From assembly GCF_002947535.1 (NCBI RefSeq), contig NZ_PUAP01000020.1:1-64000 (forward strand): 64,000 bases of DNA, in the 5' to 3' direction. Under the pieces are notes generated by a model, which made no database searches, was not told where the DNA came from, and worked only from the letters and a program-made list of their open reading frames with translations. Positions 8,925 through 17,233 of the stretch are shown here, in pieces. Position 1 is the stretch's first letter. Each line of letters opens with the position of its first letter. The position numbers and the translations under genes are program-made. The stretch is from Enterococcus mundtii (lineage in GTDB: Bacteria > Bacillota > Bacilli > Lactobacillales > Enterococcaceae).

Positions 8925-9146
8925 ATGATTTCAATCGCTAGTGCTATGCAACAAGATGCAATCAAAGAATTATTAGAAGGATACAATGAAGAAGGCATGA
9001 CCTTTACATTCAAAGAAAAACAAGGAATCAAATTATTCTTTGAAACAAGTGCAGAAGATAAAGAAGCAGCTGCTAAAACAGCAAAAGAATTGATCAAAGC
9101 CCAACCATGGGGTACGGTATTATATTTCCAAGCAGCAGCAGTCTAA
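8925..9146 (+). CDS. Small protein of unknown function in the PTS operon
   Basis: This 73-residue acidic protein has no signal peptide or membrane segment and no family I recognise. It is predicted to alternate beta and alpha elements, with TFTFKEKQGIKLFFET as a likely beta hairpin and a Lys/Ala-rich helix after it. The GAGGAA ribosome site is well placed. Its position inside a PTS operon suggests a link to sugar uptake or its control, but that is only context. Confidence 0.65.
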   Translation: MISIASAMQQDAIKELLEGYNEEGMTFTFKEKQGIKLFFETSAEDKEAAAKTAKELIKAQPWGTVLYFQAAAV

Positions 9147-9169
9147 GAAACAAGATAAGGGTGGTTCAA

Positions 9170-9352
9170 ATGATAAAAAATGGATTGTTTTTGTGTAGTA
9201 TTGGTTCACTGATCATACTATATAGTTTAAATCCGGGAACGCAACAATATGACATTTATAGTATGGTCACTGGATTGTTTTTTGCAGGACTAGGGATTTA
9301 CTTCTTTTTAAAAGGTAAGAAAAAAGAAGAAGCAAAGGAGAAAAAGAACTAA
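9170..9352 (+). CDS. Small membrane protein in the PTS operon
   Basis: The 60-residue protein has two hydrophobic segments (about residues 4-20 and 28-46) and a Lys/Glu-rich tail. It follows the 73-residue gene by 23 bases; the ATG at 9170 is preceded by AAGGGTGG. Its stop overlaps the next start by one base, so it is coupled to the DUF3284 gene. No function is known. Confidence 0.65.
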   Translation: MIKNGLFLCSIGSLIILYSLNPGTQQYDIYSMVTGLFFAGLGIYFFLKGKKKEEAKEKKN

Positions 9353-9765
9353 TGGAAATAATTAAAACACTAAATATTCCGGCATCGTTTTTCTATGATA
9401 AAGTGATGGATTCTGTTCTTTTCGATGTCCGCAAAGCCACTGGTAAATCAGTGACGCGCAAACAATTAAAGAATCTTGAATACGTCAAGCAGTTCTCTCA
9501 AAATAATCGTGCACGCATTATCATTGAGGAAGTCATTGATAACCAATCTTATAAATTTCGTACCTCAACGACTAAAAATGATTTTGTCGTTCATTATCAA
9601 ATCAAACCAATTGATGAAAAATCCTGTGAAGTCCACTATACGGAACAGATGGAATCACATGGTATGTTGCAGAAAATGAATGATATGATCTTAGGAACGA
9701 TGTTGATGTATTTTAAAAAGAGACGTTTTAAAAAGATGCTAGGAATGATTGAAGAATCCTATTAA
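9352..9765 (+). CDS. DUF3284-domain protein
   Basis: This 137-residue protein resembles the DUF3284 family, which is found next to PTS-cellobiose genes in Firmicutes. It begins with a helix and a START-like beta sheet pattern (INFKxS-style alternation; here ARIIIEEVIDNQSYKF) and ends with a basic helix (YFKKRRFKKML). The role is unknown; the genomic association with beta-glucoside PTS is the main clue. It is the last gene of the operon and is followed by a strong terminator. Confidence 0.78.
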   Translation: MEIIKTLNIPASFFYDKVMDSVLFDVRKATGKSVTRKQLKNLEYVKQFSQNNRARIIIEEVIDNQSYKFRTSTTKNDFVVHYQIKPIDEKSCEVHYTEQMESHGMLQKMNDMILGTMLMYFKKRRFKKMLGMIEESY

Positions 9766-9859
9766 AAGAGGATGGTCAATCAAACCGTCAATCCAAGAGG
9801 ATAACTGATGATCAAAATGAGAATAAGTTGTGGAAACAACGTTTGGATCAAAAAAACGA

Positions 9860-9914
9860 AGCGCTAGAAACCAAAATCGTCTGTTCTATTTTGGCTTTTT
9901 AGCGCTATTTTTTT
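9860..9914 (+). terminator. Terminator of the PTS operon
   Basis: AGCGCTAGAAACCAAAAT pairs with ATTTTGGCTTTTTAGCGCT around an 18-base loop, followed by a T-run. It closes the sigma-54-driven operon. Confidence 0.8.
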
Positions 9915-10027
9915 AAATCATTTTTGGAGGCACACTGCTTTGCGAAAGCAATGAAGGTCCGCTTGCTATTATTATATAGAAAAAAATAGTACAATTGGTA
10001 TAGATATTTAAGGGGAGAAGGGGAAGT

Positions 10028-11206
10028 ATGACGAATGTTATAAAAGAATTGGGGAACCAAGCGCTAGAAGAGATGTATGCTTTAGCAACCTATGCTTTTA
10101 ATTCACAAGATACAGACGAACGACGTGAACGATTTAAAATGATTGTTGATAATTCATGGAACTACGGATTTTTAGATCCAGAGGGACATTTGACAAGTCA
10201 AGTAATGGCCACACCTTTTTCAGTGGATTTCTATGGACAAAACTACTTGATGGCTGGTATCGGCTACGTTGCTTCCTATCCTGAAGCACGAGGACAAGGT
10301 GGTATCAATCGGATCATGGAAAAAATCCTTGAAGACTGCCGAGAAAGAAATGTCACGCTGTCTTATCTAGCACCATTTTCTTATCCTTTTTATCGTCGCT
10401 ATGGCTACGAACAATTATTTGATCGGATCAGCTATGAACTGGCTAGTCGTGATTTTCCAGCAGTAAAAAAAACAACTGGCTATATGAAACGGACAAGTTT
10501 TGAAGAATCGGTGGATGCCATACGATCCATTTATACAAATATGCCGGAGAGTACGCGAGGCGGTTTAGTACGAGAAGAATGGTGGTATTCTTACAAGTTC
10601 AAGCAACGAAAAGAGAATCATTATGCACTGTATTACGACCGTGAGGGAAATGCTACAGGATATGTCGTTTATAAATTAGCCGCACCTACATTTGTAGTCG
10701 TTGAAATGGGTTATCTGAACCATGAAGCTTTGAAAGGATTGATGCGTTTTATTGGTTCACATAGTGGTGCATTTGATTCGTTTGAATACACATGTGGTTT
10801 TTCAGGGTATAGTAAAAATTATTTATTGGATAATCCATTTGCTAAAACAACGATCACGCCTTATATGATGGGGAGAATCGTAGATATTGAGAAATTTATG
10901 CAGACTTATCCATTCCGCCATGCAATCAATTTTTCTATCCAAGTGACGGAAGATCCGTATGCAAAATGGAACGAAGGATTTTTTGATATTTCTTATGTCG
11001 ATAGAGTACTTGAAGTAAAGAAAGTCCAACAGACGGAACTACCTGTGGTCAGCGGAACGATTCAAAGTATGACACAATTATTGTTAGGATATCAAACCGT
11101 TGAAGAACTTGATTTCCATGAAAAAATCAAAGTAGAAGCCGCATTGGTGGCTGAACTTAGTCAAGCATTGCCTAACCAACAACCAATTCTCAATGATTAT
11201 TTCTGA
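10028..11206 (+). CDS. Eis-like GNAT N-acetyltransferase
   Basis: The 392-residue protein has the Eis layout: an N-terminal GNAT domain with the acetyl-CoA loop motif ARGQGGINRIMEKIL (about residues 90-105), a second GNAT-like domain and a C-terminal SCP2-like domain (about 290-392). The HAINF/SIQVTEDPY stretch is typical of the latter. Eis proteins acetylate amines, including aminoglycosides in mycobacteria, but the natural substrate of the enterococcal members is unknown and no resistance claim follows from this. It has its own GGGGAGAAGG ribosome site. Confidence 0.85.
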   Translation: MTNVIKELGNQALEEMYALATYAFNSQDTDERRERFKMIVDNSWNYGFLDPEGHLTSQVMATPFSVDFYGQNYLMAGIGYVASYPEARGQGGINRIMEKILEDCRERNVTLSYLAPFSYPFYRRYGYEQLFDRISYELASRDFPAVKKTTGYMKRTSFEESVDAIRSIYTNMPESTRGGLVREEWWYSYKFKQRKENHYALYYDREGNATGYVVYKLAAPTFVVVEMGYLNHEALKGLMRFIGSHSGAFDSFEYTCGFSGYSKNYLLDNPFAKTTITPYMMGRIVDIEKFMQTYPFRHAINFSIQVTEDPYAKWNEGFFDISYVDRVLEVKKVQQTELPVVSGTIQSMTQLLLGYQTVEELDFHEKIKVEAALVAELSQALPNQQPILNDYF

Positions 11207-11240
11207 TTGAAGCTACTAGAGAGAGAGGAGGACTATAGAA

Positions 11241-11519
11241 ATGGAAGCAATGACGTATTGTCAAAGTTGTGGTATGCCACTTGATTCAGTTGGGGTGTTA
11301 GGGACAAATAAAAACAACAGTAAGAATGAAGAGTATTGCATTTACTGCTTCAAAGAAGGAGCATTTTTAACTGATTGTACAATGGAAGAAATGATTGAAG
11401 AGAGTGTCAAACACATGAGTGAATCAGGCATGCTGAAAGAACAAGGCAAGACAAAAGAAGAAGCACGTGAATTCATGCATCAGTTTTTCCCAGATTTAAA
11501 AAGGTGGAAGCATCAATAA
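11241..11519 (+). CDS. Zinc-ribbon protein
   Basis: This 92-residue protein begins with CQSC (Cys7, Cys10) and YCIYC (Cys33, Cys36), a four-Cys zinc ribbon of the Zn_ribbon_2 type. The rest is an acidic helical part with MIEESVKHMSESGM. The family is often encoded beside acetyltransferases or regulators; no function has been established. It lies 34 bases after the Eis-like gene and is probably cotranscribed with it. Confidence 0.82.
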   Translation: MEAMTYCQSCGMPLDSVGVLGTNKNNSKNEEYCIYCFKEGAFLTDCTMEEMIEESVKHMSESGMLKEQGKTKEEAREFMHQFFPDLKRWKHQ

Positions 11520-11547
11520 AGTTTATGCCAATAGCAAAAATACCTAC

Positions 11548-11598
11548 CACCTCATTATCAAATAAATGATTTCGCAGAATGTATTCGGTGATAAGGTG
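11548..11598 (+). other. Imperfect hairpin after the zinc-ribbon gene
   Basis: CACCTCATTATCA and TGATAAGGTG form an imperfect stem around a 28-base loop, followed by AAAAATTAG rather than a clean T-run. It may be a weak transcript end. I see no gene in the 290 bases between the zinc-ribbon gene and the tRNA. Confidence 0.35.
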
Positions 11599-11710
11599 AA
11601 AAATTAGATTTTACTTTTGTGATATTTTTTGCAAAAGAGCAGAAATATAATAGGAAATTGTGACCTGAATCATCTCATGATTTCTAAAACTGAATAATCA
11701 GTGTTCATAA

Positions 11711-11767
11711 GAAATAAGCCCGACCCACAAAATGTAAGAACAAATTTCTGGGGAGCGGGCTTATTTC
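11711..11767. other. Perfect 12-bp inverted repeat next to the tRNA
   Basis: GAAATAAGCCCG and CGGGCTTATTTC are perfect reverse complements 33 bases apart. The element is 45 bases downstream of the minus-strand tRNA and may end its transcript or that of the zinc-ribbon gene, although neither side has a good T-run. Confidence 0.5.
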
Positions 11768-11812
11768 TCGTAACTGAACATCTCTGTCATAATCTCTTGA
11801 TAAGTTCTAGAC

Positions 11813-11885
<73 letters not shown>

Positions 11886-12007
11886 AAGCATCAATACTAT
11901 TATTTTAGCGCTTTGAAGGCACACATGCAAGCTGATTTTTAGAGCAAAACGTTTCCAATAAAGGAATCTTGAGTGGTAGAATGAGGGTGTTAAAGGGGGT
12001 TTTGATT

Positions 12008-12172
12008 ATGTCTGATAAACCAAAAGAAGAAGTAATTGCAGAACGTTTAGATGAAGCAAAAAAAGAACGTGAAGAAATTACGAAAGAGGCAATACAAAAA
12101 CACGAAGAAGAAAAACCTGTAGAAAAAGAAAGTCGCAAATTTACGTTTACTAAAAAAGAAGATTTATTATAA
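12008..12172 (+). CDS. Small charged protein of unknown function
   Basis: The 54-residue product is almost entirely Lys/Glu-rich and should form one long helix; it has no hydrophobic segment. The ATG at 12008 is preceded by AAAGGGGG, 9 bases upstream. A strong terminator follows 19 bases after the stop. Both signals support a real gene, but I do not recognise the family. Confidence 0.6.
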   Translation: MSDKPKEEVIAERLDEAKKEREEITKEAIQKHEEEKPVEKESRKFTFTKKEDLL

Positions 12173-12190
12173 GTATATCTGTGGAACATC

Positions 12191-12221
12191 AAAAAAGATC
12201 TGGGAATCCCAGATCTTTTTT
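12191..12221. terminator. Bidirectional terminator
   Basis: AAAAAAGATCTGGG and CCCAGATCTTTTTT form a perfect 14-bp stem with a 3-base loop, with A-run and T-run flanks. It serves the small plus-strand gene and the minus-strand aminopeptidase. Confidence 0.85.
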
Positions 12222-12230
12222 GGTTTTTCA

Positions 12231-13463
12231 TTACGCCCAATCGCCATTTCTGAAAATCGGCACGCGTGAGCCATCTTCGCGGATACCATCAATATCCATT
12301 TTATCTGAACCAACCATGAAATCCACATGCGTCTGGCTTCGATTCAAACCAGCAGCTGCCAATTCTTCGTCGGTCATTTCTGTACCGCCTTGTACACTAA
12401 ACGCATAAGCAGAGCCAAGTGCTAAATGGTTTGAAGCATTTTCATCGAATAATGTGTTATAGAAGATGATACCAGATTGTGAAATCGGTGAAGGATCAGG
12501 AACTAGAGCAACTTCGCCTAAACGACGTGCACCTTCATCGGTATCTAATAGGTTTGCTAAGACTTCTTGTCCTTGTTCCGCTGAAAAATCAACGACTTTG
12601 CCTTCTTTAAATGTAAATTTCATTCCAGTAATAGTCGTTCCTGCATAACTTAAAGGTTTTGTACTTGAGATATACCCATCAACGCGATGACTATCAGGTG
12701 CGGTGAAGACTTCTTCGGTTGGCATGTTTGCCATGAATTTTTCATCACGAGCATTATAGCTTCCAGCACCTTCCCACAAGTGATTTTTCGGCAAGCCAAT
12801 CACGATATCTGTCCCTGGGGCAGTGTAATGCAAAGCTGTAAATTGTTCCTTGTTCAATTCTGCTGCTTTTGTTGCTAGCTTTTCATCGTGATTTTTCCAA
12901 GCAATCACAGGGTCTGTTTCATAAATACGAGTCGTTTTGAAAATCTCATCCCATAACGCGTCGACTTGTTCTTCCTCTGGTAGATCAGGGAATACTTTTG
13001 CTGCCCACTGTTTTCCAGCAGCTGCGACAACTGTCCAACTTACTTTGTTTGATTGTGTCGCTTTTCGTAGATTCATCAATGCTTTTCCAACTGCTGATTG
13101 ATAAGTGGCTACACGGTCATTATCGACTCCTGCGAATGCGTCAGGGTCAGAAGAAACAACACTGATTCTGCTCGCACCTTTTTCGATCCAATCATCTGCT
13201 TGATCGATTTTATATTGTGGAACTGTAGTAATTCGATCATCTGCTGCGTGAGTCAAGAATTCTTTTTGAATGATGTCATCTGTCCATTGAACGATCACCT
13301 CATTTGCTCCTAATTGGTAAGCCTCTTTTGTGATCAATCGGGCTAATTCCGCTTGTTCTACATTGATTTGTAAGACTACTGTGTGCCCTTTCGATACATT
13401 GACCCCTGTTTCTGCAATTAAACGGGCGTATTTTTTTAAATTAACATTAAAATCAGTTAACAT
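12231..13463 (-). CDS. M29-family aminopeptidase (AmpS/PepS type)
   Basis: The 410-residue protein is a cytoplasmic metallo-aminopeptidase of the M29 family. The HLALGSAY motif and the C-terminal SQTHVDFMVGSDKMDIDG motif hold the His and Asp residues that bind the two metal ions in characterised members. It releases N-terminal residues from peptides. The ATG at 13463 follows an AGGAGGAA ribosome site by 8 bases; upstream in-frame ATGs overlap that site and are unlikely. Length and motifs match Bacillus AmpS and streptococcal PepS. Confidence 0.92.
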   Translation of the reverse strand: MLTDFNVNLKKYARLIAETGVNVSKGHTVVLQINVEQAELARLITKEAYQLGANEVIVQWTDDIIQKEFLTHAADDRITTVPQYKIDQADDWIEKGASRISVVSSDPDAFAGVDNDRVATYQSAVGKALMNLRKATQSNKVSWTVVAAAGKQWAAKVFPDLPEEEQVDALWDEIFKTTRIYETDPVIAWKNHDEKLATKAAELNKEQFTALHYTAPGTDIVIGLPKNHLWEGAGSYNARDEKFMANMPTEEVFTAPDSHRVDGYISSTKPLSYAGTTITGMKFTFKEGKVVDFSAEQGQEVLANLLDTDEGARRLGEVALVPDPSPISQSGIIFYNTLFDENASNHLALGSAYAFSVQGGTEMTDEELAAAGLNRSQTHVDFMVGSDKMDIDGIREDGSRVPIFRNGDWA

Positions 13464-13723
13464 AATTAAATTCCTCCTCATCATATTTTTTGTAATTCCT
13501 CATTGTATGATAACATTTTATTAGAAGTGAAACAAATAAACATCTGATAAAATAATCATTTGTTTTTAATTAGAAAACACAAAAAAGCGTTGATATCCGA
13601 GTATAATGACAGAAATATTTGCAAAAAATAAAAAAACAAGTTTTGCTTATTGAAAAAAAATGGTACAATAGTATTAATCAATGGTGGAAGCGTTATAAAA
13701 AATTTCAAGGAGATTAGAAAATT

Positions 13724-14293
13724 ATGGCAAGAAAAAAAACGATAACAAAGGAGCAGATTTTGGCAGCCGCCTATGAAGTTGCTGCCAATGAAGGATTTTC
13801 AAAATTCACTGCGAGAAACATTGCAAATAAAATGAACTGTTCTACTCAACCAATCTATCTAGAGTTTAAAAATATGGATGATTTGAAACACGCGCTATTT
13901 GAGCAAATCTACGATTATCTAAAATACGAAGTCTTTCCTGTAGAACATACCGGCAATACGATTGTCGATCTAGCGTTGAATTACATCCATTTCGCAAATC
14001 GTGAAAAGAAATTATATAGTTCACTTTACTTGGAAGAGTACGGCGGCGGAAGAGAGATGCAGAATTTCTCCTATAATTACTTTATGGACGTAGTGAAAGA
14101 AGATCCAAAATACATGGACTTGTCAGATGATAAACTAGTCTCGCTTCACAATGGGACTTGGATCATTGCAACAGGTATCGCAGCTTTGATGTCATCAAAT
14201 ATCATCCATCCGACGGATACACAAATCGAAAAGATGATCCAAGACAGCATCAATGCCATTTTAAGCTTAAAAGATCCGATTGAAGTAGACTGA
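13724..14293 (+). CDS. TetR-family transcriptional regulator
   Basis: This 189-residue protein has an N-terminal TetR HTH (about residues 8-53: ITKEQILAAAYEVA then TARNIANKMNCSTQPIYLEF) and a helical ligand/dimer domain. The target and ligand are unknown. It is divergent from the aminopeptidase, with 260 bases between them, and convergent with the flavodoxin gene; either neighbour or the gene itself could be the target. A TACAAT -10-like hexamer is at 13664. Confidence 0.9.
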   Translation: MARKKTITKEQILAAAYEVAANEGFSKFTARNIANKMNCSTQPIYLEFKNMDDLKHALFEQIYDYLKYEVFPVEHTGNTIVDLALNYIHFANREKKLYSSLYLEEYGGGREMQNFSYNYFMDVVKEDPKYMDLSDDKLVSLHNGTWIIATGIAALMSSNIIHPTDTQIEKMIQDSINAILSLKDPIEVD

Positions 14294-14365
14294 TCTGCTT
14301 ATTTGAAAAAATGATCGACCCCATTTGATAGTAATGCCTTGATTTACAAAACGTAATGCTTCTAA

Positions 14366-14402
14366 AAAAAAAGAAGGATGTGATAAACACATCCTTCTTT
14401 TT
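14366..14402. terminator. Bidirectional terminator between tetR-type gene and flavodoxin
   Basis: AAAAAGAAGGATGTG and CACATCCTTCTTTTT form a 15-bp stem with a 5-base loop, placed between two convergent genes, with A- and T-runs on its flanks. Confidence 0.85.
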
Positions 14403-14406
14403 GTGA

Positions 14407-14850
14407 TTAAGATAACATGGATACAAGAGATTTGGCGAACGCTTCAAGGTTTTCAATGTCTTCTTCTTCGGCGTTCAAATCAACTTTCACACTTTCGGCA
14501 CCCTTAACAGCACCAGTTTTTGCAAAGGCAGCATCAAAATCGTCCACTGACTTACAAAACTCATCATAGAAAGTATCTCCAGAGCCACACACACCGTAGA
14601 TTTTTCCAGGTAATTCAAGTTCTTGTAAATCTTCATAAAAATCAACGATTTCGTCCGGTAGATCACCGTCATCGTATGTATAAGTAGCAACTACGCAAAT
14701 ATCTGCTTCTTGAAAGTCTTCTGCATCTACTTGTGTGCATTCATTGATTTCAACATCAATATCCATATTTTCCAGAGCCTCTGCAACAATATCGGCGATT
14801 TCTTCCGTGTTACCAGTCATACTTGCATAAACGATTTTTGCTAAAGCCAT
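14407..14850 (-). CDS. Flavodoxin
   Basis: The 147-residue protein has the FMN-phosphate loop SMTGNTEE (residues 10-17) and the flavodoxin pattern TYTYDDGDLPDE and CGSGDTFYDEFC around the flavin ring. It is an acidic low-potential electron carrier in the cytoplasm. The ATG at 14850 follows a TTAGGAGGCGCC ribosome region. In-frame upstream codons give no conserved sequence. Confidence 0.93.
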   Translation of the reverse strand: MALAKIVYASMTGNTEEIADIVAEALENMDIDVEINECTQVDAEDFQEADICVVATYTYDDGDLPDEIVDFYEDLQELELPGKIYGVCGSGDTFYDEFCKSVDDFDAAFAKTGAVKGAESVKVDLNAEEEDIENLEAFAKSLVSMLS

Positions 14851-14950
14851 AAGGCGCCTCCTAAATTTTAATGAATAGCATTTCAACAACTACCAATTAT
14901 ACCAAAAGTTTGAGAAAAAGGAAGTGAGATTTATAAAGGTACTATGGGAT

Positions 14951-14980
14951 TTGGCTAAATACTTCCTACTATGTTAAAAT
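14951..14980 (+). promoter_or_regulatory. Putative sigma-A promoter of map
   Basis: TTGGCT (14951-14956) and TAAAAT (14975-14980) are separated by 18 bases, 33 bases before the map start and 20 bases before its ribosome site. Confidence 0.55.
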
Positions 14981-15012
14981 AAAAAGGATTTGTAAAAAGG
15001 AGACGAGAATAG

Positions 15013-15777
15013 ATGATAACATTAAAATCAGCACGTGAGATCGAAGCAATGGCAGAGTCTGGTGCATTATTAGCAGATGTCCATAAAAATCTGCGAGACT
15101 TCATTAAACCAGGAGTAACTAGTTGGGATATCGAAGTCTTTGTACGTGATTATATCGAAAGTCACGGCGGAGTCGCTGCCCAAATTGGATTTGAAGGATA
15201 TGAATATGCGACATGTATCAGTATCAATGATGAGATCTGTCATGGTTTTCCCCGAAAAAAACCACTTAAAAGTGGCGACTTAGTGAAAGTGGATATGTGT
15301 ATTGACTTAAAAGGCGGAATCTCTGATTCTTGCTGGGCATATGTGGTCGGTGAATCCACACCTGAAATTGATCGTTTGATGGAAGTGACAAAAAAAGCAT
15401 TATATATCGGCATTGAGCAAGCGCAAGTTGGTAATCGTATTGGGGATATCGGCCATGCGATCCAAACGTACGTCGAAGGAGAAAATCTAGGAATCGTACG
15501 AGACTTTGTTGGACATGGGGTAGGACCAACGATCCATGAAGAACCAACTATTCCTCACTATGGTGAACCAGGCAAAGGATTACGTTTAAAAGAAGGTATG
15601 GTCATTACGATCGAGCCAATGGTCAATACAGGAACATGGAAAATGAAAATGGATCCAAATGGTTGGACAGCTTATACCAGAGATGGTGGATTATCTTGCC
15701 AATATGAACACACATTGGCTATCACCAAAGATGGTCCAAGAATCTTGACTTCTCAAGGTGAGGAAGGAACTTATTAA
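15013..15777 (+). CDS. map: Type I methionine aminopeptidase
   Basis: The 254-residue enzyme removes the N-terminal Met from nascent proteins. The five metal ligands are all present: Asp94, Asp105, His168 (GHGVGPTIHEEP), Glu201 (TIEPM) and Glu232 (QYEHT). It is slightly longer than the minimal 248-252-residue form and lacks the zinc-finger N-terminal extension of some relatives. It is preceded by a good promoter and followed by a long intergenic region with hairpin repeats. Confidence 0.95.
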   Translation: MITLKSAREIEAMAESGALLADVHKNLRDFIKPGVTSWDIEVFVRDYIESHGGVAAQIGFEGYEYATCISINDEICHGFPRKKPLKSGDLVKVDMCIDLKGGISDSCWAYVVGESTPEIDRLMEVTKKALYIGIEQAQVGNRIGDIGHAIQTYVEGENLGIVRDFVGHGVGPTIHEEPTIPHYGEPGKGLRLKEGMVITIEPMVNTGTWKMKMDPNGWTAYTRDGGLSCQYEHTLAITKDGPRILTSQGEEGTY

Positions 15778-15865
15778 GTTCTTCTTTCAACGAACAGTTT
15801 TCAAACTGTTTAATATTAAATGGAGAAAGTTGTTGATGACCTTCTTCTTCAAATAATGGATAAAA

Positions 15866-16215
15866 GTTGTAGGTAAGCTAGTAACTAAGATAGTAGGGTG
15901 GCAATTGGAAAAATATGTCTATTATTTTCTGGATTGCCACCCTTTTCCTCAGTGTTATTAGCTTCTTTCACAACCTAGATAAACGGTGTTCGAAAAGCTG
16001 ACCTTCAACACTAAGCTAAAAAATCAAAAAATATGGGGAGCTATTTTCTGATTTTCTATCTTACTGCTCAGGTCAAAGCACTTTTCTCACAACCTATGAT
16101 AAACGGTGTTCAAAAGCCAACTCCTACGATATTAAGAGCAACATCGAAAAAATATGAGAAGCTATTTTCTCAATGTTGCTCTTAATACTTGGAGCTAAGC
16201 GGCTTTTTCACAACC
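15866..16215 (+). repeat. Three tandem covarying hairpin repeats
   Basis: Three units of about 110 bases (15866-15975, 15985-16094, 16105-16215) follow each other at a 119-120-base period. Each folds into one long imperfect hairpin. The apex is conserved: AAAATATG, three variable bases, then a TATTTTCT-type arm. The outer ends are conserved too (GGTGTTC-AAAAGC on the left, CTTTTTCACAACC-like on the right). The middle stems differ in sequence but stay complementary: GGGTGGCAAT/ATTGCCACCC, TAAGCTAAAAAATCA/TGATTTTCTATCTTA and TTAAGAGCAACAT/ATGTTGCTCTTAA. The units are joined by GATAAACGGTGTTC-type linkers. No open reading frame is present in this 455-base gap. Confidence 0.8.
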
Positions 16216-16232
16216 TTGAACAGGAGATTACT

Positions 16233-17156
16233 ATGAATATTTTGAATAAAATAAAACAACATAAGAATTTAATGCGTTTTATTGAGACGACGCAAAAGAG
16301 GACCGTTGATTCTGAAATGGGGACGACTTCAGTAGTTGTAGCTTATTATTTACTCTTATCTTTGTTTCCATTGATTATTGCGCTTGGAAATATTCTACCG
16401 TATCTTCAAATCGATCAAGAAACTGTATTGACTTATATTCGCCAAGTGATTCCTGAAACGATCTATCAGTTTATTGGACCGGCGGTAAAAAATTTGTTGA
16501 CACAAAGTTCTGGTAGTTTGTTGTCAGTGTCAGCTATTGCAGCTTTATGGTCAGCTAGTCAGAGTATCAATGCATTACAGATTGCCATGAATAAAGCGTA
16601 TGGAGTTGAAAATAGAGAAAATTTCATCATTGTCCGTTTCTTTTCCTTAATAGTCATCATCTTGTTTATGATTGCGATTAGTGGTGTCACTTTAGTACTC
16701 GGATTAGGACAAATGATTTTAGAGGCGATTCAACCGATTTTTAAAATACCTGTAAACTTTATTGACCAATTCCAAACATTGAAATGGCCGATTACGTTGG
16801 TTGCTTTATTTGTGATCATGTTTATGATTTATTGGATTGTACCAAATGCGCAATTGAAATTTAAAGCAGTGATTCCTGGTGCTGTATTTGCAACGACTGG
16901 TTGGATGTTGCTGTCACAAGTTTTTGGAATTTATGCTCGTTATTTCGCAACGCGTGTGAGCGGTTATCAAATCATAGGAAGTTTTATCGTTTTGATGCTT
17001 TGGTTGAATTTTGCTGCGACGATCATTATTCTTGGTGGAATCATCAATGCTGTTGTGCAAGAATACATAACAGGAAACGAAATAAAAGAACGAAGAAGCA
17101 TCACATCAACATGGCTTGGTAAACTAAAAAATAAATTTTCTCAAAAAAAGAATTAG
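16233..17156 (+). CDS. YihY/BrkB-family membrane protein
   Basis: This 307-residue protein has six predicted membrane segments and the family motifs ALWSASQSINALQIAMNKAY and, near the end, a LMLWLNFAATIIILGG segment. Members were once called ribonuclease BN by mistake; the function is unknown, possibly envelope transport. The ATG at 16233 follows CAGGAG by 7 bases; earlier in-frame ATGs lie inside the hairpin repeat. Its leader therefore starts right at the third repeat unit. Confidence 0.88.
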   Translation: MNILNKIKQHKNLMRFIETTQKRTVDSEMGTTSVVVAYYLLLSLFPLIIALGNILPYLQIDQETVLTYIRQVIPETIYQFIGPAVKNLLTQSSGSLLSVSAIAALWSASQSINALQIAMNKAYGVENRENFIIVRFFSLIVIILFMIAISGVTLVLGLGQMILEAIQPIFKIPVNFIDQFQTLKWPITLVALFVIMFMIYWIVPNAQLKFKAVIPGAVFATTGWMLLSQVFGIYARYFATRVSGYQIIGSFIVLMLWLNFAATIIILGGIINAVVQEYITGNEIKERRSITSTWLGKLKNKFSQKKN

Positions 17157-17171
17157 AAACACGAGTTCTTA

Positions 17172-17199
17172 TTGTAAAATAGCGACAGTGTTTTATAAT
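17172..17199 (+). promoter_or_regulatory. Putative sigma-A promoter of the epa locus
   Basis: TTGTAA (17172) and a perfect TATAAT (17194-17199) are 16 bases apart, 35 bases before epaA. It lies in the 77-base gap after the YihY gene. Confidence 0.6.
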
Positions 17200-17233
17200 T
17201 ATTAATGACTCTTTAAATAAAGTAGGTGCCCGT

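Noticed and set aside
10028-11206. Aminoglycoside resistance gene (Eis)
   Set aside because: The Eis-like layout is common in Firmicutes with no resistance role shown; sequence alone does not support such a claim.
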